A stretch of 64,000 nt of DNA from JAOUFP01 sp963801505 (GCA_963801505.1 CAWDEY010000020.1:124001-188000); one strand, 5' to 3'. Numbered from the stretch's first letter, positions 34,109 to 43,439 are shown. Notes: generated from the letters alone by a model not told the origin. Numbers and translations are program-made.

Positions 34109-35706
34109 AATGAGACCTCGACACCTTTATCAATATTGTATATAGGGTACAGCTTATAATTTTTCAGATATGGTTGTCTCAGGGTAAAATCCGTTTTATG
34201 CCAGAAAAATACCAAAGGCACTTCTTCATCAATGGTCTTTTCAGCCAGCCTGTAGTATTCGTCCCTTTCTGAAATATCAAGCGCCTTTTGTCCTGCTTCG
34301 ATAAGCCGGTCGACTTCCGGATTAGAATACCTGGACCTGTTTCCGCCTGCACCATGATTTGAGGAGTGAAAAAGAGGAAAGAGGAAATTCTCAGGGTCAG
34401 GATAATCAGCCCACCAGCTCAACCAGAACAGGTCCGCCTCTCCCTTATTGACAGCGGACTTATAGGCGCTCCATTCAAGCTGTTTTATTCTTACCTTCAA
34501 TCCGGCCTTGTTCAGATAAAACTGTATTATCTCGGCCATATCTGTAACTTCCTGGTCCGCAGTTATATAAAAAAGTATGGTCCTCTCCTTAAGGCCTTCA
34601 GCGTCTATAATCCGTTTGGCCTCCTGTGGATTATACGGATATGGAAACAGCATCCGCCATTTCCTTAGCACATCAGGAACAGGCCCCTGTGCCAGTCTTC
34701 CCCTGTTTTCATAGAATGTCTTTAGTATCTTCTCTCTGTCTATAGCATAAGAGACCGCCTTTCTCAGATCAATATTGTCAAATGGGGGCCTCGAACAGTT
34801 AAAGCCGAGGTAATATATGTTCAGGCCAGGCACAGCTGCAAGATACTTCTTCCACTTGGCCGAGGCCCTGTATCTGGCATATTCAGAGGCAGGCACTGTT
34901 ATTACGTCAAGATTTCCGAGTTCAAACTCTGTTACAGCTGTCAGGTCTTCAGGTATTATCCTGTATATAATTCCCCCTATTTTTGCACGGCCGGAAAAAT
35001 AGTGATTATTCCTTGCGAGAATTATCTCATTATTATTTTTCCATTCTTTCAGCAAAAAAGGCCCGGTACCTACTGGATGTGATGAAAAATCAGCGCCCAG
35101 CCTCTCGACTTCCTCTTTTGGCAAGACATAGGCAGCAGTCATTGTAAGAAGATGGAGGAAAGGGGAAAAGGGCTGCTCGAGCCTGATCTTCAATGTATAT
35201 CTATCCTGTATCTCAATGCCTGAGACATCAGTCGCCCTTCCCTGCATGTACTCCCTGGCTCCCGAGATCTTATCAAGGACCCAGCTATTAGGGGACTTGC
35301 CTGTTGGGGAGAGAATTCTCTTAAATGAATACTTGAAGTCATCGGCTGTAACTTCCCGATTATTAGTGAATTTTACATCCTGTTTCAGGTGAAAAATATA
35401 TTCGGTGCCTCTGTCTGAGACCTCCCATGATTTCGCGATATCAGGCACCACGTTGAGGTTTGTATCAAGCTTTACCAAGCCATTAAAGATTTTAGCAGAG
35501 ATATATCCACCTGTTACATCTGTTATAAGTGCAGGATCAAGAGTGGTCGGGTCAGTGTTGAGGCGGTAATAGATGTAATCCGGCAGTCTGTTTTTTACAG
35601 AACAGGAATTAAATATAAAAAAAAAGAGAATCAGGGAAAGTATCCGTATACCGATGACTGAATGCTCTGACATTGCGTTTCGGTCCTGGAGCCATATAAG
35701 TTTCAC
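34105..35706 (-). CDS. oligopeptide-binding lipoprotein, DppA/OppA family (SBP_bac_5)
   Basis: Family 5 solute-binding protein with an N-terminal signal and lipobox (LFFFIFNSC), so it is anchored as a lipoprotein. GTG 35706 overlaps the AI-2E gene stop (GTGA), suggesting coupling; an inner ATG at 35673 gives a more typical 522-residue protein with the signal closer to the start. The family binds peptides or nickel-like chelates for the permeases that follow. Hallmarks: YRLNTDPTTLDPAL, KIFNGLVKLDT and DLFWLSWWADYPDPENFL. Confidence 0.9.
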   Translation of the reverse strand: MKLIWLQDRNAMSEHSVIGIRILSLILFFFIFNSCSVKNRLPDYIYYRLNTDPTTLDPALITDVTGGYISAKIFNGLVKLDTNLNVVPDIAKSWEVSDRGTEYIFHLKQDVKFTNNREVTADDFKYSFKRILSPTGKSPNSWVLDKISGAREYMQGRATDVSGIEIQDRYTLKIRLEQPFSPFLHLLTMTAAYVLPKEEVERLGADFSSHPVGTGPFLLKEWKNNNEIILARNNHYFSGRAKIGGIIYRIIPEDLTAVTEFELGNLDVITVPASEYARYRASAKWKKYLAAVPGLNIYYLGFNCSRPPFDNIDLRKAVSYAIDREKILKTFYENRGRLAQGPVPDVLRKWRMLFPYPYNPQEAKRIIDAEGLKERTILFYITADQEVTDMAEIIQFYLNKAGLKVRIKQLEWSAYKSAVNKGEADLFWLSWWADYPDPENFLFPLFHSSNHGAGGNRSRYSNPEVDRLIEAGQKALDISERDEYYRLAEKTIDEEVPLVFFWHKTDFTLRQPYLKNYKLYPIYNIDKGVEVSL

Positions 35707-36797
35707 AGACTTTCATTGCTCCCTGGATCTTTACGGTCCATGGAAGCGTCATCCTCAATATGCCTGAATATTTCAAAAACAGATACAAAGACAGCCATAA
35801 TCAGCGGACCCATAATCAGACCTATAATGCCGAAGGCCTTTATCCCGCCGAGGACGCTGAAGAAGATTACTATTGTCGGCATCTTAGTCCTGCTGCCTAT
35901 AATCAATGGCTTTAAAATATTATCCACCATACTGATGACAAAAATCCCGTAAAGAACAAGACCAATCCCATTCATATAATCTCCCTGGATTATCAGATAG
36001 ACGGAAGTCGGCCCCCAGACAGCAAGCGTGCCCACAAGAGGGACAAATGACATCACAGACATGGCGATACCCCAGAGAACCGGAGAGTTTATGCCTATAA
36101 CATAAAAAGCTATACCACCAAGAAGACCCTGTATGACAGCGACTGCAACACCTCCATAGACCGTAGATACGATCATGTCCTTCATCTGTGTCGCAAGTCT
36201 CGTCTTCTGCTCTTCATTAAAAGGCAGATAGTCCTTCAACTTTCTTAGAAAGCCCGGGCCGTCCTTAAAGAGGAAGAAGATCGTAAAGATCATAAACAGG
36301 AAATTGATCGCAGCTGAAATAATGTTCGTGATCCTTATCGAAAGGTTCGCAGCAAGAATACTGCCGATCTTTTTGATATTGTCCATGAACTGATCATAAG
36401 TGGGCATATTGCCCTGACCGATCAGAGAGCTGAGTTTTTCGAAATGTGAAGACGCTTTCATTTTCTCAAACAGGTCTCTGACAGATTGCAATCCGGCGCT
36501 GTTCGTATAATCCCCGAACTTTTCCAGCTCACCTATAAGAAGAAATGACAAGTAGGTTATCGGCACGATAATCGCTACAAGGATAATCAGGACAGTAATG
36601 GAAGAGGCTATAGACTTCACTTTAATATATTTGGACAAAAATACATATATCGGATAAAAAACTACGGAAAATACTATCGCCCATGCAATCGGGAGCAGAA
36701 ATGGGCTGACTATCTGATAGGAAAGATATCCGAGTACAGTAAGTATCACAAGGAGCATTACGGAATAAAATCTAGTTGCGTTCACGACACGCCTCAA
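35703..36797 (-). CDS. AI-2E family transporter
   Basis: 364-residue polytopic protein of the AI-2E/PerM/TqsA family with about seven helices and the conserved C-terminal LVLYGIFVISMVDNILKPLIIG and LGGIKAFGIIGLIMGPL segments. The family exports small molecules or acts as sodium antiporters. It overlaps both neighbours and lies inside the peptide importer operon. The substrate is unknown. Confidence 0.88.
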   Translation of the reverse strand: MRRVVNATRFYSVMLLVILTVLGYLSYQIVSPFLLPIAWAIVFSVVFYPIYVFLSKYIKVKSIASSITVLIILVAIIVPITYLSFLLIGELEKFGDYTNSAGLQSVRDLFEKMKASSHFEKLSSLIGQGNMPTYDQFMDNIKKIGSILAANLSIRITNIISAAINFLFMIFTIFFLFKDGPGFLRKLKDYLPFNEEQKTRLATQMKDMIVSTVYGGVAVAVIQGLLGGIAFYVIGINSPVLWGIAMSVMSFVPLVGTLAVWGPTSVYLIIQGDYMNGIGLVLYGIFVISMVDNILKPLIIGSRTKMPTIVIFFSVLGGIKAFGIIGLIMGPLIMAVFVSVFEIFRHIEDDASMDRKDPGSNESL

Positions 36798-37446
36798 TAA
36801 ATGAATTAAAGACTGTTCCGGAGATTTGGTTGTTCATTCTTTCAGGGTGCCACTGCACACCAAGAAGAAATGGATGTTTCAGAGAATAATAAAACGCTTC
36901 CAGGACTCCGTCAGGCGCAAAGGCAAAGGGACAAAGGCCTCTTGCTATGTCCTTGACCGCCTGATGGTGACTGCTGTTGACCTCGTATGGTCCTGCCCCG
37001 AAATACGGATTATCGTAAACCTGTATCTGATGTATACCTGCCCTGTGATCGATTGCCGACCCCTTCTGCGCCGCTATATCCTGGTAGAGCGTCCCGCCCA
37101 TCGCAATGTTTATAAGTTGCATGCCATAGCAAATACCCAAAACAGGCATCTTCTGCTTCCTTGCAGCATGGAACAGTTCGATATCGAATTTCACCTTTCT
37201 TTCGTCTTCGAGGTCCAAATCAGTAATTCTTTCTTCATTATACAACAAAGGATTGATATCTCCTCCACCCGGGATGATAAACCCTGCATAACGTGTCACC
37301 GCATCCGCAATATTCACATCAGGACCGATAAATACAGCCCTCCCATGTACTGCCTCAACAGCCTGTATATATAACTCAGAATGCCTGGGGAGATTCTTTT
37401 CTCCCCCTGTTGTAATAGCTATCAGCGGCCTTTCGCTTATCTGCAT
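36772..37446 (-). CDS. PuuD-like class I glutamine amidotransferase hydrolase
   Basis: 224 residues with nucleophile elbow LGICYGMQL, PGGGDINP and the catalytic His-Glu of GVQWHPERM. This is the gamma-glutamyl-GABA hydrolase (PuuD) family, which cleaves gamma-glutamyl amides. It overlaps the AI-2E gene by 26 bases and is the first gene of a five-gene operon with the peptide importer, so it may process imported gamma-glutamyl or peptide compounds. Confidence 0.87.
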   Translation of the reverse strand: MQISERPLIAITTGGEKNLPRHSELYIQAVEAVHGRAVFIGPDVNIADAVTRYAGFIIPGGGDINPLLYNEERITDLDLEDERKVKFDIELFHAARKQKMPVLGICYGMQLINIAMGGTLYQDIAAQKGSAIDHRAGIHQIQVYDNPYFGAGPYEVNSSHHQAVKDIARGLCPFAFAPDGVLEAFYYSLKHPFLLGVQWHPERMNNQISGTVFNSFIEACRERN

Positions 37447-37480
37447 TGTTGTTATGGTTACTTTCTCATTTTGTGTGCGT

Positions 37481-37625
37481 AATTAGTGTCTGTGTATAAA
37501 TTCACAATTTGTCATCCTCGGGCTTGCCCCGGGGATCCAGAATCTTTTTGAAAACAATGGATTCCCGATTCAGGACTTCGGGAATGACGAACAGGAAAAG
37601 AGAGTCTATAAGCAGACATTACTTA
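37481..37625. repeat. repeat family B (MITE-like), copy 3
   Basis: AATTAGTGTCTGTGTATAAA at the left, AGTCTATAAGCAGACATTAC inverted at the right. The interior shares CATCCTCGGGCTTGCCCCGG with the other copies. Its right end overlaps the HigA stop codon. Confidence 0.8.
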
Positions 37626-37906
37626 TGCTGTAACTTGATCACCAAGCGCGCATCCAACGCCTCTGCTATCTTATTCAGAGTTTCAACTGTTGCTTTCTTG
37701 AAACCGCCTCTTTCCAGTCTCGATAAGGCCGGTTGTTTGGTCCCTATTTTCCTCGCCAATTCTTCCTGGGTAATTCCCGCCTTTTCCCGGGCCTTAATCA
37801 TACTCTCCAGAAGTTCGAACTCGGTATCGAGACCTTGCCACGCCTTCTTAAACTCAGGGTCTTTCATGTTCTCCCTGATATGTTCTTTTAATGTTCTTCC
37901 TCTCAT
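37619..37906 (-). CDS. higA: HigA-like XRE antitoxin
   Basis: 95 residues with a helix-turn-helix (AGITQEELARKIGTKQPALSRLERG). It binds the toxin encoded just upstream and represses the pair's promoter. It starts inside the toxin gene's end (4-base overlap). Its stop codon is contained in the neighbouring family B repeat, so the C terminus may have been fixed by that insertion. Confidence 0.88.
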   Translation of the reverse strand: MRGRTLKEHIRENMKDPEFKKAWQGLDTEFELLESMIKAREKAGITQEELARKIGTKQPALSRLERGGFKKATVETLNKIAEALDARLVIKLQHK

Positions 37907-38259
37907 TTCTTTCCTCCATATCTTTGCAGAAAGTCGGTCAGTCTTTTTTCTGCAAGCTCAATTTCCTTTTCCGGCGTCTTGTCAGTCTTTTTAACGAAAC
38001 CATGTAAAAGGATAAACCGTCTGCCGGTGAACGTAAAGTATAAAACCCTGACGGCCCCCTGCTTATCTTTAATTCTAATTTCCCTTATTTTATCCTTTAT
38101 CTGTTTTGTATAAGGTCCTTTCAGCAAGACCCCATAATTTCCGAGCAAATCAATTGTCCTGAACACCTTTGCCCGCATTCCAACAGAAAGAGAGTCGATA
38201 AATTCCGCAACGGGTTCATTTCCTTTTGTGTCCCTGTAGTATTCTACCGTCCAGTTCAC
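37903..38259 (-). CDS. higB: HigB/RelE-type toxin (phage Gp49-like)
   Basis: 118 residues with the HigB layout WTVEYYRDTKGNEPVAEFI, IKDKQGAVRVLYF and FILLHGFVKKTDKTPEKEI. The basic residues are of the type that bind mRNA or ribosome in RelE toxins. Toxin-first order with the antitoxin overlapping is standard for higBA. Intact, unlike the related pair at 40350. Confidence 0.88.
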   Translation of the reverse strand: MNWTVEYYRDTKGNEPVAEFIDSLSVGMRAKVFRTIDLLGNYGVLLKGPYTKQIKDKIREIRIKDKQGAVRVLYFTFTGRRFILLHGFVKKTDKTPEKEIELAEKRLTDFLQRYGGKK

Positions 38260-38525
38260 TTTGCTTATTATAACTTATATGTTATATGACATCCAGTTTT
38301 TTCATTATGTTCTTTACACCAGTCCTTAATTTTTATTACACTTACTGCCAGGGGATAAGACAGTATAAAATTCCCCATTCTTTAACCAGATATGGATCTC
38401 ACGAAGTCACGCTGCAGGGACATGGTGCCCCAGAATATGGTGGTATCCAGCACAGGGCTGGACGCTGGCCGGCGGTAGCATGTCGAAATGCAGGCGGGCC
38501 TGTCGAAAAACAGCGGTGCTAAACT

Positions 38526-39117
38526 TCACGGCTCTTCCTTCATTAGCGCATCGAGGGGACTCTGGGGAACACCCTGCAAATCTCTTAGGACATGGGTATA
38601 GATCATCGTGGTCTCAATGCTCTTATGGCCGAGAAGTTCTTGAATTTCCCTGATATTGACGCCTCTCATGAGCAGGTGAGTAGCGAAACTGTGCCTCAAG
38701 GTATGGACGGTAGCGTGCTTCATAATCCCTGCTTTTTTAACCGCCTTTCCTATAGCGTCCTGAATGCCCTTGTCGCTGATATGATGGGACTGTCGTGCGC
38801 GATGGGATAGTGCGTATAGTAAATGGAATAAAGGAATGAGCAAAAGTAATGCGGCCTCTTTTGTTTCCCTCCTTGTTGAGGAAAACAAAAATAACCCTCT
38901 GCGATCTTTGCGGCTCTGCGGTGAACTATTACGAAATTGCTTCAAGGGAGTTGAGAACCTCGGCAACTGCCTGCCCCAGAGCCTGCTTCCTCCTCCTGTG
39001 GCTGAAGGCAAGGAATTTACCGACCCATACTGCGAGAAAAAGGACGTGTTTTTCCGGAGCTAATTTGTTTAAAAGAAGAAATTCTTGGAACTCAGGCAAA
39101 ACCCCTTTTGGCCCCAT
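38526..39117 (-). pseudogene. integron-type tyrosine recombinase, internally deleted
   Basis: Two pieces of one integrase gene read on the minus strand. An N-terminal SAM-like part lies at about 39117-38929 (LAPEKHVLFLAVWVGKFLAFS). A C-terminal catalytic part lies at about 38805-38526, with HTLRHSFATHLL, ELLGHKSIETTMIYTH and a terminal SPLDAL that recalls IntI. The middle, including the IntI-specific insert and first catalytic Arg, is missing; between the pieces lies about 120 bases with a family C repeat fragment (CTTTGCGGCTCTGCGG). The gene is dead. Cassette-like genes follow its 5' side. Confidence 0.7.
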
Positions 39118-39318
39118 TTTGCAAAATCCCCTTTGCTATACGAAGTTCGCTTTTGCCGGTATTATCCGTTGCTATACGAACTCAAGTCAACATGGAAATG
39201 TCCCTCCTGTGGCGGGAGCATGAAAGGGATTGGTGTCTACTATTGACATCCGACCTCAATAATATTAAACAAACAAGTTGGTTGCCAAACTGCACACAAT
39301 GTGATAATCTATCAGTGA

Positions 39319-39597
39319 ATGAAGCTGATAAACTGGAATACCGAAAAAAGCCTTAAGCTCAAAGCATCAAGGGGTATTTGCTTTGAGGATATTGTGTTTT
39401 ATATTGAAAACGGCGACATTTTGGATGACTATCAACATCCGAATCAGAAAAGGTATCCGGAACAGCGAATAATGGTAATCGGAATAAATAATTATGCATA
39501 TCTTGTTCCTTATGTTGAGGATGAGGAAGAACTATTTCTGAAAACTATTATTCCGAGCAGAAAGGCAACAGAAAGTTATTTCGGAGGTAAGAAATGA
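39319..39597 (+). CDS. BrnT-like toxin
   Basis: 92 residues resembling BrnT toxins (NWNTEKSLKLKASRGICFEDIVFYI; later PEQRIMVIGINNYAYLVPYV), a RelE-fold ribonuclease group. It overlaps the RHH antitoxin gene by four bases. No Shine-Dalgarno; a possible extended -10 (TGTGATAAT, 39301-39308) lies only about 10 bases upstream, so translation may be leaderless. It sits in cassette position next to the broken integrase. Confidence 0.75.
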   Translation: MKLINWNTEKSLKLKASRGICFEDIVFYIENGDILDDYQHPNQKRYPEQRIMVIGINNYAYLVPYVEDEEELFLKTIIPSRKATESYFGGKK

Positions 39598-39893
39598 AGA
39601 CGAAATTGTCTAAAGAAGAACAGGAAATATTGGATAGTTTTGAAAAAGGCGAGTGGATACCAGTAAAAAACCTGTCAAAGAGAAAAGCAGAACTAATGAA
39701 ATTTGCAAAAAACACTCTAAAGAAAGACAAAAGATTAAACATAAGAATTTCTGAAAGAGACTTAAACGAACTGCAACGAAAGGCAGTAGCAGAGGGCTTG
39801 CCATATCAGACGTATGTTTCCAGCATCATTCATAAATTCCTGAGCGGCAAACTTATAGAAGCAAAGAACGAGGTAAAATCAAAAAGTGTGTAA
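39594..39893 (+). CDS. CopG/BrnA-like RHH antitoxin
   Basis: 99 residues; the C-terminal half has the ribbon-helix-helix pattern (KDKRLNIRISERDLNELQRKAV, PYQTYVSSIIHKFLSG) for DNA binding. The N-terminal half (EEQEILDSFEKGEWIPVKNL) would wrap the toxin. Start overlaps the toxin stop (ATGA) with GGAGG upstream. Confidence 0.8.
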   Translation: MKTKLSKEEQEILDSFEKGEWIPVKNLSKRKAELMKFAKNTLKKDKRLNIRISERDLNELQRKAVAEGLPYQTYVSSIIHKFLSGKLIEAKNEVKSKSV

Positions 39894-39981
39894 ATAAGTA
39901 AAACAGGCGGTGTATCCTTTCAAGTTGAGACCAATCAACAAAAGGAAGGAGACACCACCATGAAAAAGAGTCGGGGGTCAT

Positions 39982-40155
39982 GGTGGGGGGTCAGGCTTTG
40001 CTATCTTGGTATTGTGAACCAAAATATGAGAGCGCTGTGTCTTACAGCTGATTCGGATAATAAGCAGAGCAAATTATCATAACAAGGGAATATGGGCAGG
40101 AAGTTAAACTCAATGTCTGGGAGATTAATATCAAATTACAAAAGCCTGACCCCAC
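39982..40155. repeat. repeat family F, GGGGTCAGGCTTTG inverted element
   Basis: GGGGTCAGGCTTTG near 39985 is the inverted partner of CAAAAGCCTGACCCC near 40138. The type resembles REP-like ends mobilised by Y1 (RAYT) transposases, but no transposase is present in the window. It fills much of the gap 39894-40349. Confidence 0.6.
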
Positions 40156-40179
40156 AGCAATACTTCAGGAATAGAAAAA

Positions 40180-40293
40180 ATGTTGCGACTCAGACAACAT
40201 ATCGAATATGCGGCAGAAAAAGGAATTCTCAATATTGTCGATCAGTATCTTCGCAACCTTCCAAATAATGACTGGCACTTTGCCGGCAAATAA
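40180..40293 (+). other. short ORF, possible gene fragment
   Basis: A 37-codon frame (begins MLRLRQHIEYAAEKGILNI, ends DWHFAGK) between the family F element and the second HigBA. No clear ribosome site, and not recognised. It may be the 3' end of a lost gene. Confidence 0.2.
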
Positions 40294-40349
40294 CAAAAAA
40301 CGATTTATCAGGTGTTGTATCAATATAGCAAATACGCTATAATATCAAA

Positions 40350-40692
40350 GTGAACTGGACAATCACCTATTTCAGCGAATCTGTGCAGCAAGAAATCCTT
40401 GCCATGCCAGCAGGCTTTCTTGCCCGCTATTTGCGATATTCCGACAGAATGGAGGTGTTTGGTCCAGACTTAGGAATGCCACACACGCGCTCAATGGGTG
40501 AAGGACTATTTGAGTTGCGGCTAAAATCCTCAGAAGGAATTGCACGTGTCTTCTACTGCACGATGGTCGGCAATAAGATCATGGTGCTTCACCAGTTCAT
40601 TAAGAAAACAGACAAGACACCGTCCAGAGAGCTTGGCAACAGCTCGACGGCGTATGAAGGAGGTCAAAGATGCTCACCCACAAAGAACTTAA
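40350..40692 (+). pseudogene. HigB/RelE-type toxin with C-terminal frameshift
   Basis: Similar to the toxin at 37903 through FIKKTDKTPSREL, after which the frame is lost at about 40635 (CTTGGCAAC). Removing one G restores ATARRRMKEVKDA and a stop at 40690-40692. As it stands the frame runs on to 40778 with unrelated residues. The RNA-binding core is intact, so the product might still be partly active. Confidence 0.7.
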
Positions 40693-41020
40693 AGCCCGTG
40701 CACTTCAGAGCGCCGGATGTAAAGGCCGAATATGAGAGACTCGATGAAGAGTTCTGCTCTTGTTTGACGCGTTCATGAAGGTACGCGCTGCAGCCGGTGT
40801 CACGCAGGCGGAGGTTGCCGAACGTATCGGCACAACACAATCCGCGATAGCGCGCCTGGAATCCGGCGGCGGCAAGCACTCTCCATCGCTGGCCACATTG
40901 CAAAAGTATGCTCATGCCCTCGGCTGTCGCCTTGAGTTGCGCTTGATCAATGAAAGCCACAAGGTAAAAGGTCTAACCAAGCGCTCAACACGGGCCGCCA
41001 AAAAACAGGCGGCCGGTTAG
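40670..41020 (+). pseudogene. HigA-like antitoxin with three one-base insertions
   Basis: Starts MLTHKELKARALQ after a strong AAGGAGG. Extra single bases near 40715, 40755 and 40762 break the frame, which then returns to the original phase and reads an XRE helix-turn-helix (AGVTQAEVAERIGTTQSAIARLESG) to 41020. Restored, it would be a normal HigA antitoxin of about 115 residues. A TTG at 40760 could still express the DNA-binding part. Confidence 0.7.
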
Positions 41021-41044
41021 CTGCTTGTTCGACGGAGAAATATA

Positions 41045-41530
41045 ATGAACTACGATGAAGACAAAATAGACGAATATACTTTGGCACTACTCTATCTCGT
41101 CGCCCATGAACGGCATGAGGGAATGGGGGCAAGGGTCTGGAAGTCATTTGATTGGGACACACTGAATAGGCTGCATGCAAAAGGACATATATCAAATCCA
41201 ATATCAAAAACAAAATCGGTACTGATGACTGAAGACGGCTTTCTCAAAGCAAAGGAACTATTTGAAAAATATTTCACCAGGGAACTAAATAAGGAAATAA
41301 AAACACTGCCATTCCCGAAAATGATAGGAGCAGCAAAGAAAAGATGGGACGAATTATCGCCAGACTCAAAGAAGGCAATCATCAACTCTACATGGTGTCC
41401 CCGCTGCAAGGACAGTACAACAATACAGGTTAGCGAAGGGAGAATGTCAGGCCGTTCTCTCGTCCTGCGCGGCACATGTAAGAAATGCGGCGCAGAAGTT
41501 GCCAGGACTGTAGAACCGGAAGACGACTAA
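41045..41530 (+). CDS. DUF6429-like protein with C-terminal zinc ribbon
   Basis: 161 residues. Residues 1-80 match what I recall of DUF6429 (DEDKIDEYTLALLYLV, SFDWDTLNRLHAKGHI, SVLMTEDGFLKAKELF), a winged-helix-like small protein common in accessory regions. The C-terminal part has two CxxC pairs (CPRCKD and CKKCGA) typical of a zinc ribbon. The combination suggests nucleic acid binding. It is the last gene in cassette position of the presumed integron remnant. Confidence 0.7.
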   Translation: MNYDEDKIDEYTLALLYLVAHERHEGMGARVWKSFDWDTLNRLHAKGHISNPISKTKSVLMTEDGFLKAKELFEKYFTRELNKEIKTLPFPKMIGAAKKRWDELSPDSKKAIINSTWCPRCKDSTTIQVSEGRMSGRSLVLRGTCKKCGAEVARTVEPEDD

Positions 41531-41816
41531 TCCATATTATTCATAAATTTCAGACAAATCAGACAGGAAGAAGGCGCGATGTAGTATTGGAGCGGATTTT
41601 TTTGCCGATATTCCTACAACATGTAAATATGAATTAAGGAGGCAAAAACCCTCGGCCCATGTTCAGATGTCGGGGCGAGAATGAGCGAGGATACTGTATC
41701 CCGTCTTCTTCTCAACAAAGTTTATGAATTATGTGGGCCAAAAATACCGGCAAGAGGCGCCACTTGACCGGGAATAGCCCCAGCGATTTTTTGCAAGTGG
41801 TTGTTGCCCCAACAAG

Positions 41817-43439
41817 TCAGCCCTGTCTCCTTAGTACCCTGCCGGGGAAATTGCCTGCAAAGTCCCCATTTCTGATAACAGGAACCCCGTTAACAAGCAC
41901 ATGCTGTATTCCCGAGGACCTCTGGTAGGGACTTTCAAAGGTCGCCCTGTCGATAATATTATTGAGGTCGAATATCACAATATCAGCATACATCCCTTCC
42001 CTGAGGCAACCCCTTTTCTTCAGAGAAAAGGTCTCTGCAGGGAGCAATGTGGCCCTGTATATGGCCTCCGAAAGTCCCATAATCCCGTTGTCCCTGACAA
42101 ACCTGCCTATAAAACGGGGGAAGGTACCGAAGCTGCGCGGGTGTGGTTTGCCTTTTCTGGTCGGGCCGTCAAAACAACGCGCTGAACTGTCAGACCCTAT
42201 CATGCAATACTTAAGAGAAAGAAATCTCTTCAGATTGTCCTCACTCATAGAAAGAAAAATAGCCCCGACCCTGAGCCGTTCATCAATCAGGACCTTAAAA
42301 AGCGTCTCAATTTCGTCAAGCCCCCCCCCGGAGCCCATCATGGCGCTTATATCAGCAATGCTCCTGCCCTCCATCCAGGCATTTGCCGCAGAAGCAACAG
42401 ACGATATGATTACAGATTTCCAATAATCCTTCTTTCCTGCCTGGCTTTGTATCTCCTGCCTTATCCTTTTACTGTCGCCGGGATTCATAAGCCGTTTCAT
42501 CTCCTCTTCATTGCCGCCCTCATATGCCCATGCAGGGAGCAGAGTGTCCAGGTCTGTGCTGGAAGCAGTATAAGGATACCTGTCGCAGGTCAGGTCAATT
42601 CCAGAATTTCTCGCATCTTCAAGCAGGGAGATTACGCGTTCAGCCTTGTGCCAGTTTTTCTCTCCCGCTGTTTTTATGTGAGAAATATGCACCCTGACAT
42701 TCGCTTCCCTTCCTATCCTTATGACCTCCTGAACTGACTCGACAAGTAACTCCCCTTCACTCCGCATATGACTGGCATAAACAAGACCTTCTTGTTTAAG
42801 CACTTTCGAAAGCCCTATCAGCTCTTCAGTCTTTGAATACAAACCCGGAGGGTATATAAGTCCGGTAGATAATCCTATGGCCCCCTCATCTATTGCGCCG
42901 CTTAATAAAGCTGACATCTCCGAAAAATCTTCTTCTGTGGGCGGCCTGTCATCATATCCCATGACAGACCCACGAATATTGCCATGCCCCGCGAGTGTTG
43001 CCAGATTGAGGGCAGTCCCCCTTTTTTTTAGCAGAGCAAAATACTGCTCAAACGTGTTCCATCTTTCCGCTATTCCGAGTTCCTTCAAATCATCCTGCCT
43101 GCGCTCTAAGGCCTTGTTGAAAAGCGGGGCCGCAGACATCCCGCAATTACCGTTTATCTCTGTTGTTACCCCTTGGGAGACCTTCCCTTCGGCCCGGGGG
43201 TCTGCCACAATAGTAAAATCGGAATGTGCATGAGTATCGATAAATCCAGGCGAGACAACCAGACCTTCAGCATCAATGACCATAGTTGCTTCATCACAGC
43301 TAAAACTACTGCCTATTGACGATATGACATCTCCTGATATGGCTATATCTTTGACACAGGGACCGGAAAGACTCCCGTCATAGACTGTTCCGCCTCTTAT
43401 CAGGACATCAATTTGCTTTTTCACCTGTCTCTGCTTCAA
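41817..43439 (-). CDS. N-acyl-D-amino-acid deacylase family amidohydrolase
   Basis: 540 residues with metal site HxH (SPGFIDTHAHSDFT), the ENGNCG-type loop (EINGNCGMSAAP), HMRSEG, HISHIKTAG and the family's C-terminal SDSSAR...HPRSFGTFPRFIGRFV. D-aminoacylases hydrolyse N-acyl-D-amino acids, D-hydantoin-like compounds or dipeptides containing D residues. It overlaps the EcfT-like gene, and the cell-wall amidase follows upstream in the operon, so turnover of D-amino-acid wall fragments is plausible. Confidence 0.88.
   Translation of the reverse strand: MKQRQVKKQIDVLIRGGTVYDGSLSGPCVKDIAISGDVISSIGSSFSCDEATMVIDAEGLVVSPGFIDTHAHSDFTIVADPRAEGKVSQGVTTEINGNCGMSAAPLFNKALERRQDDLKELGIAERWNTFEQYFALLKKRGTALNLATLAGHGNIRGSVMGYDDRPPTEEDFSEMSALLSGAIDEGAIGLSTGLIYPPGLYSKTEELIGLSKVLKQEGLVYASHMRSEGELLVESVQEVIRIGREANVRVHISHIKTAGEKNWHKAERVISLLEDARNSGIDLTCDRYPYTASSTDLDTLLPAWAYEGGNEEEMKRLMNPGDSKRIRQEIQSQAGKKDYWKSVIISSVASAANAWMEGRSIADISAMMGSGGGLDEIETLFKVLIDERLRVGAIFLSMSEDNLKRFLSLKYCMIGSDSSARCFDGPTRKGKPHPRSFGTFPRFIGRFVRDNGIMGLSEAIYRATLLPAETFSLKKRGCLREGMYADIVIFDLNNIIDRATFESPYQRSSGIQHVLVNGVPVIRNGDFAGNFPGRVLRRQG

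Noticed and set aside
36826..37374. 182-codon plus-strand frame
   Set aside because: It is the antisense shadow of the PuuD-like gene, which has all catalytic motifs.
41686..41767. Short frame MSEDTVSRLLL... (28 codons) after the DUF6429 gene
   Set aside because: No ribosome site, no recognisable family and no repeat of the frame elsewhere.
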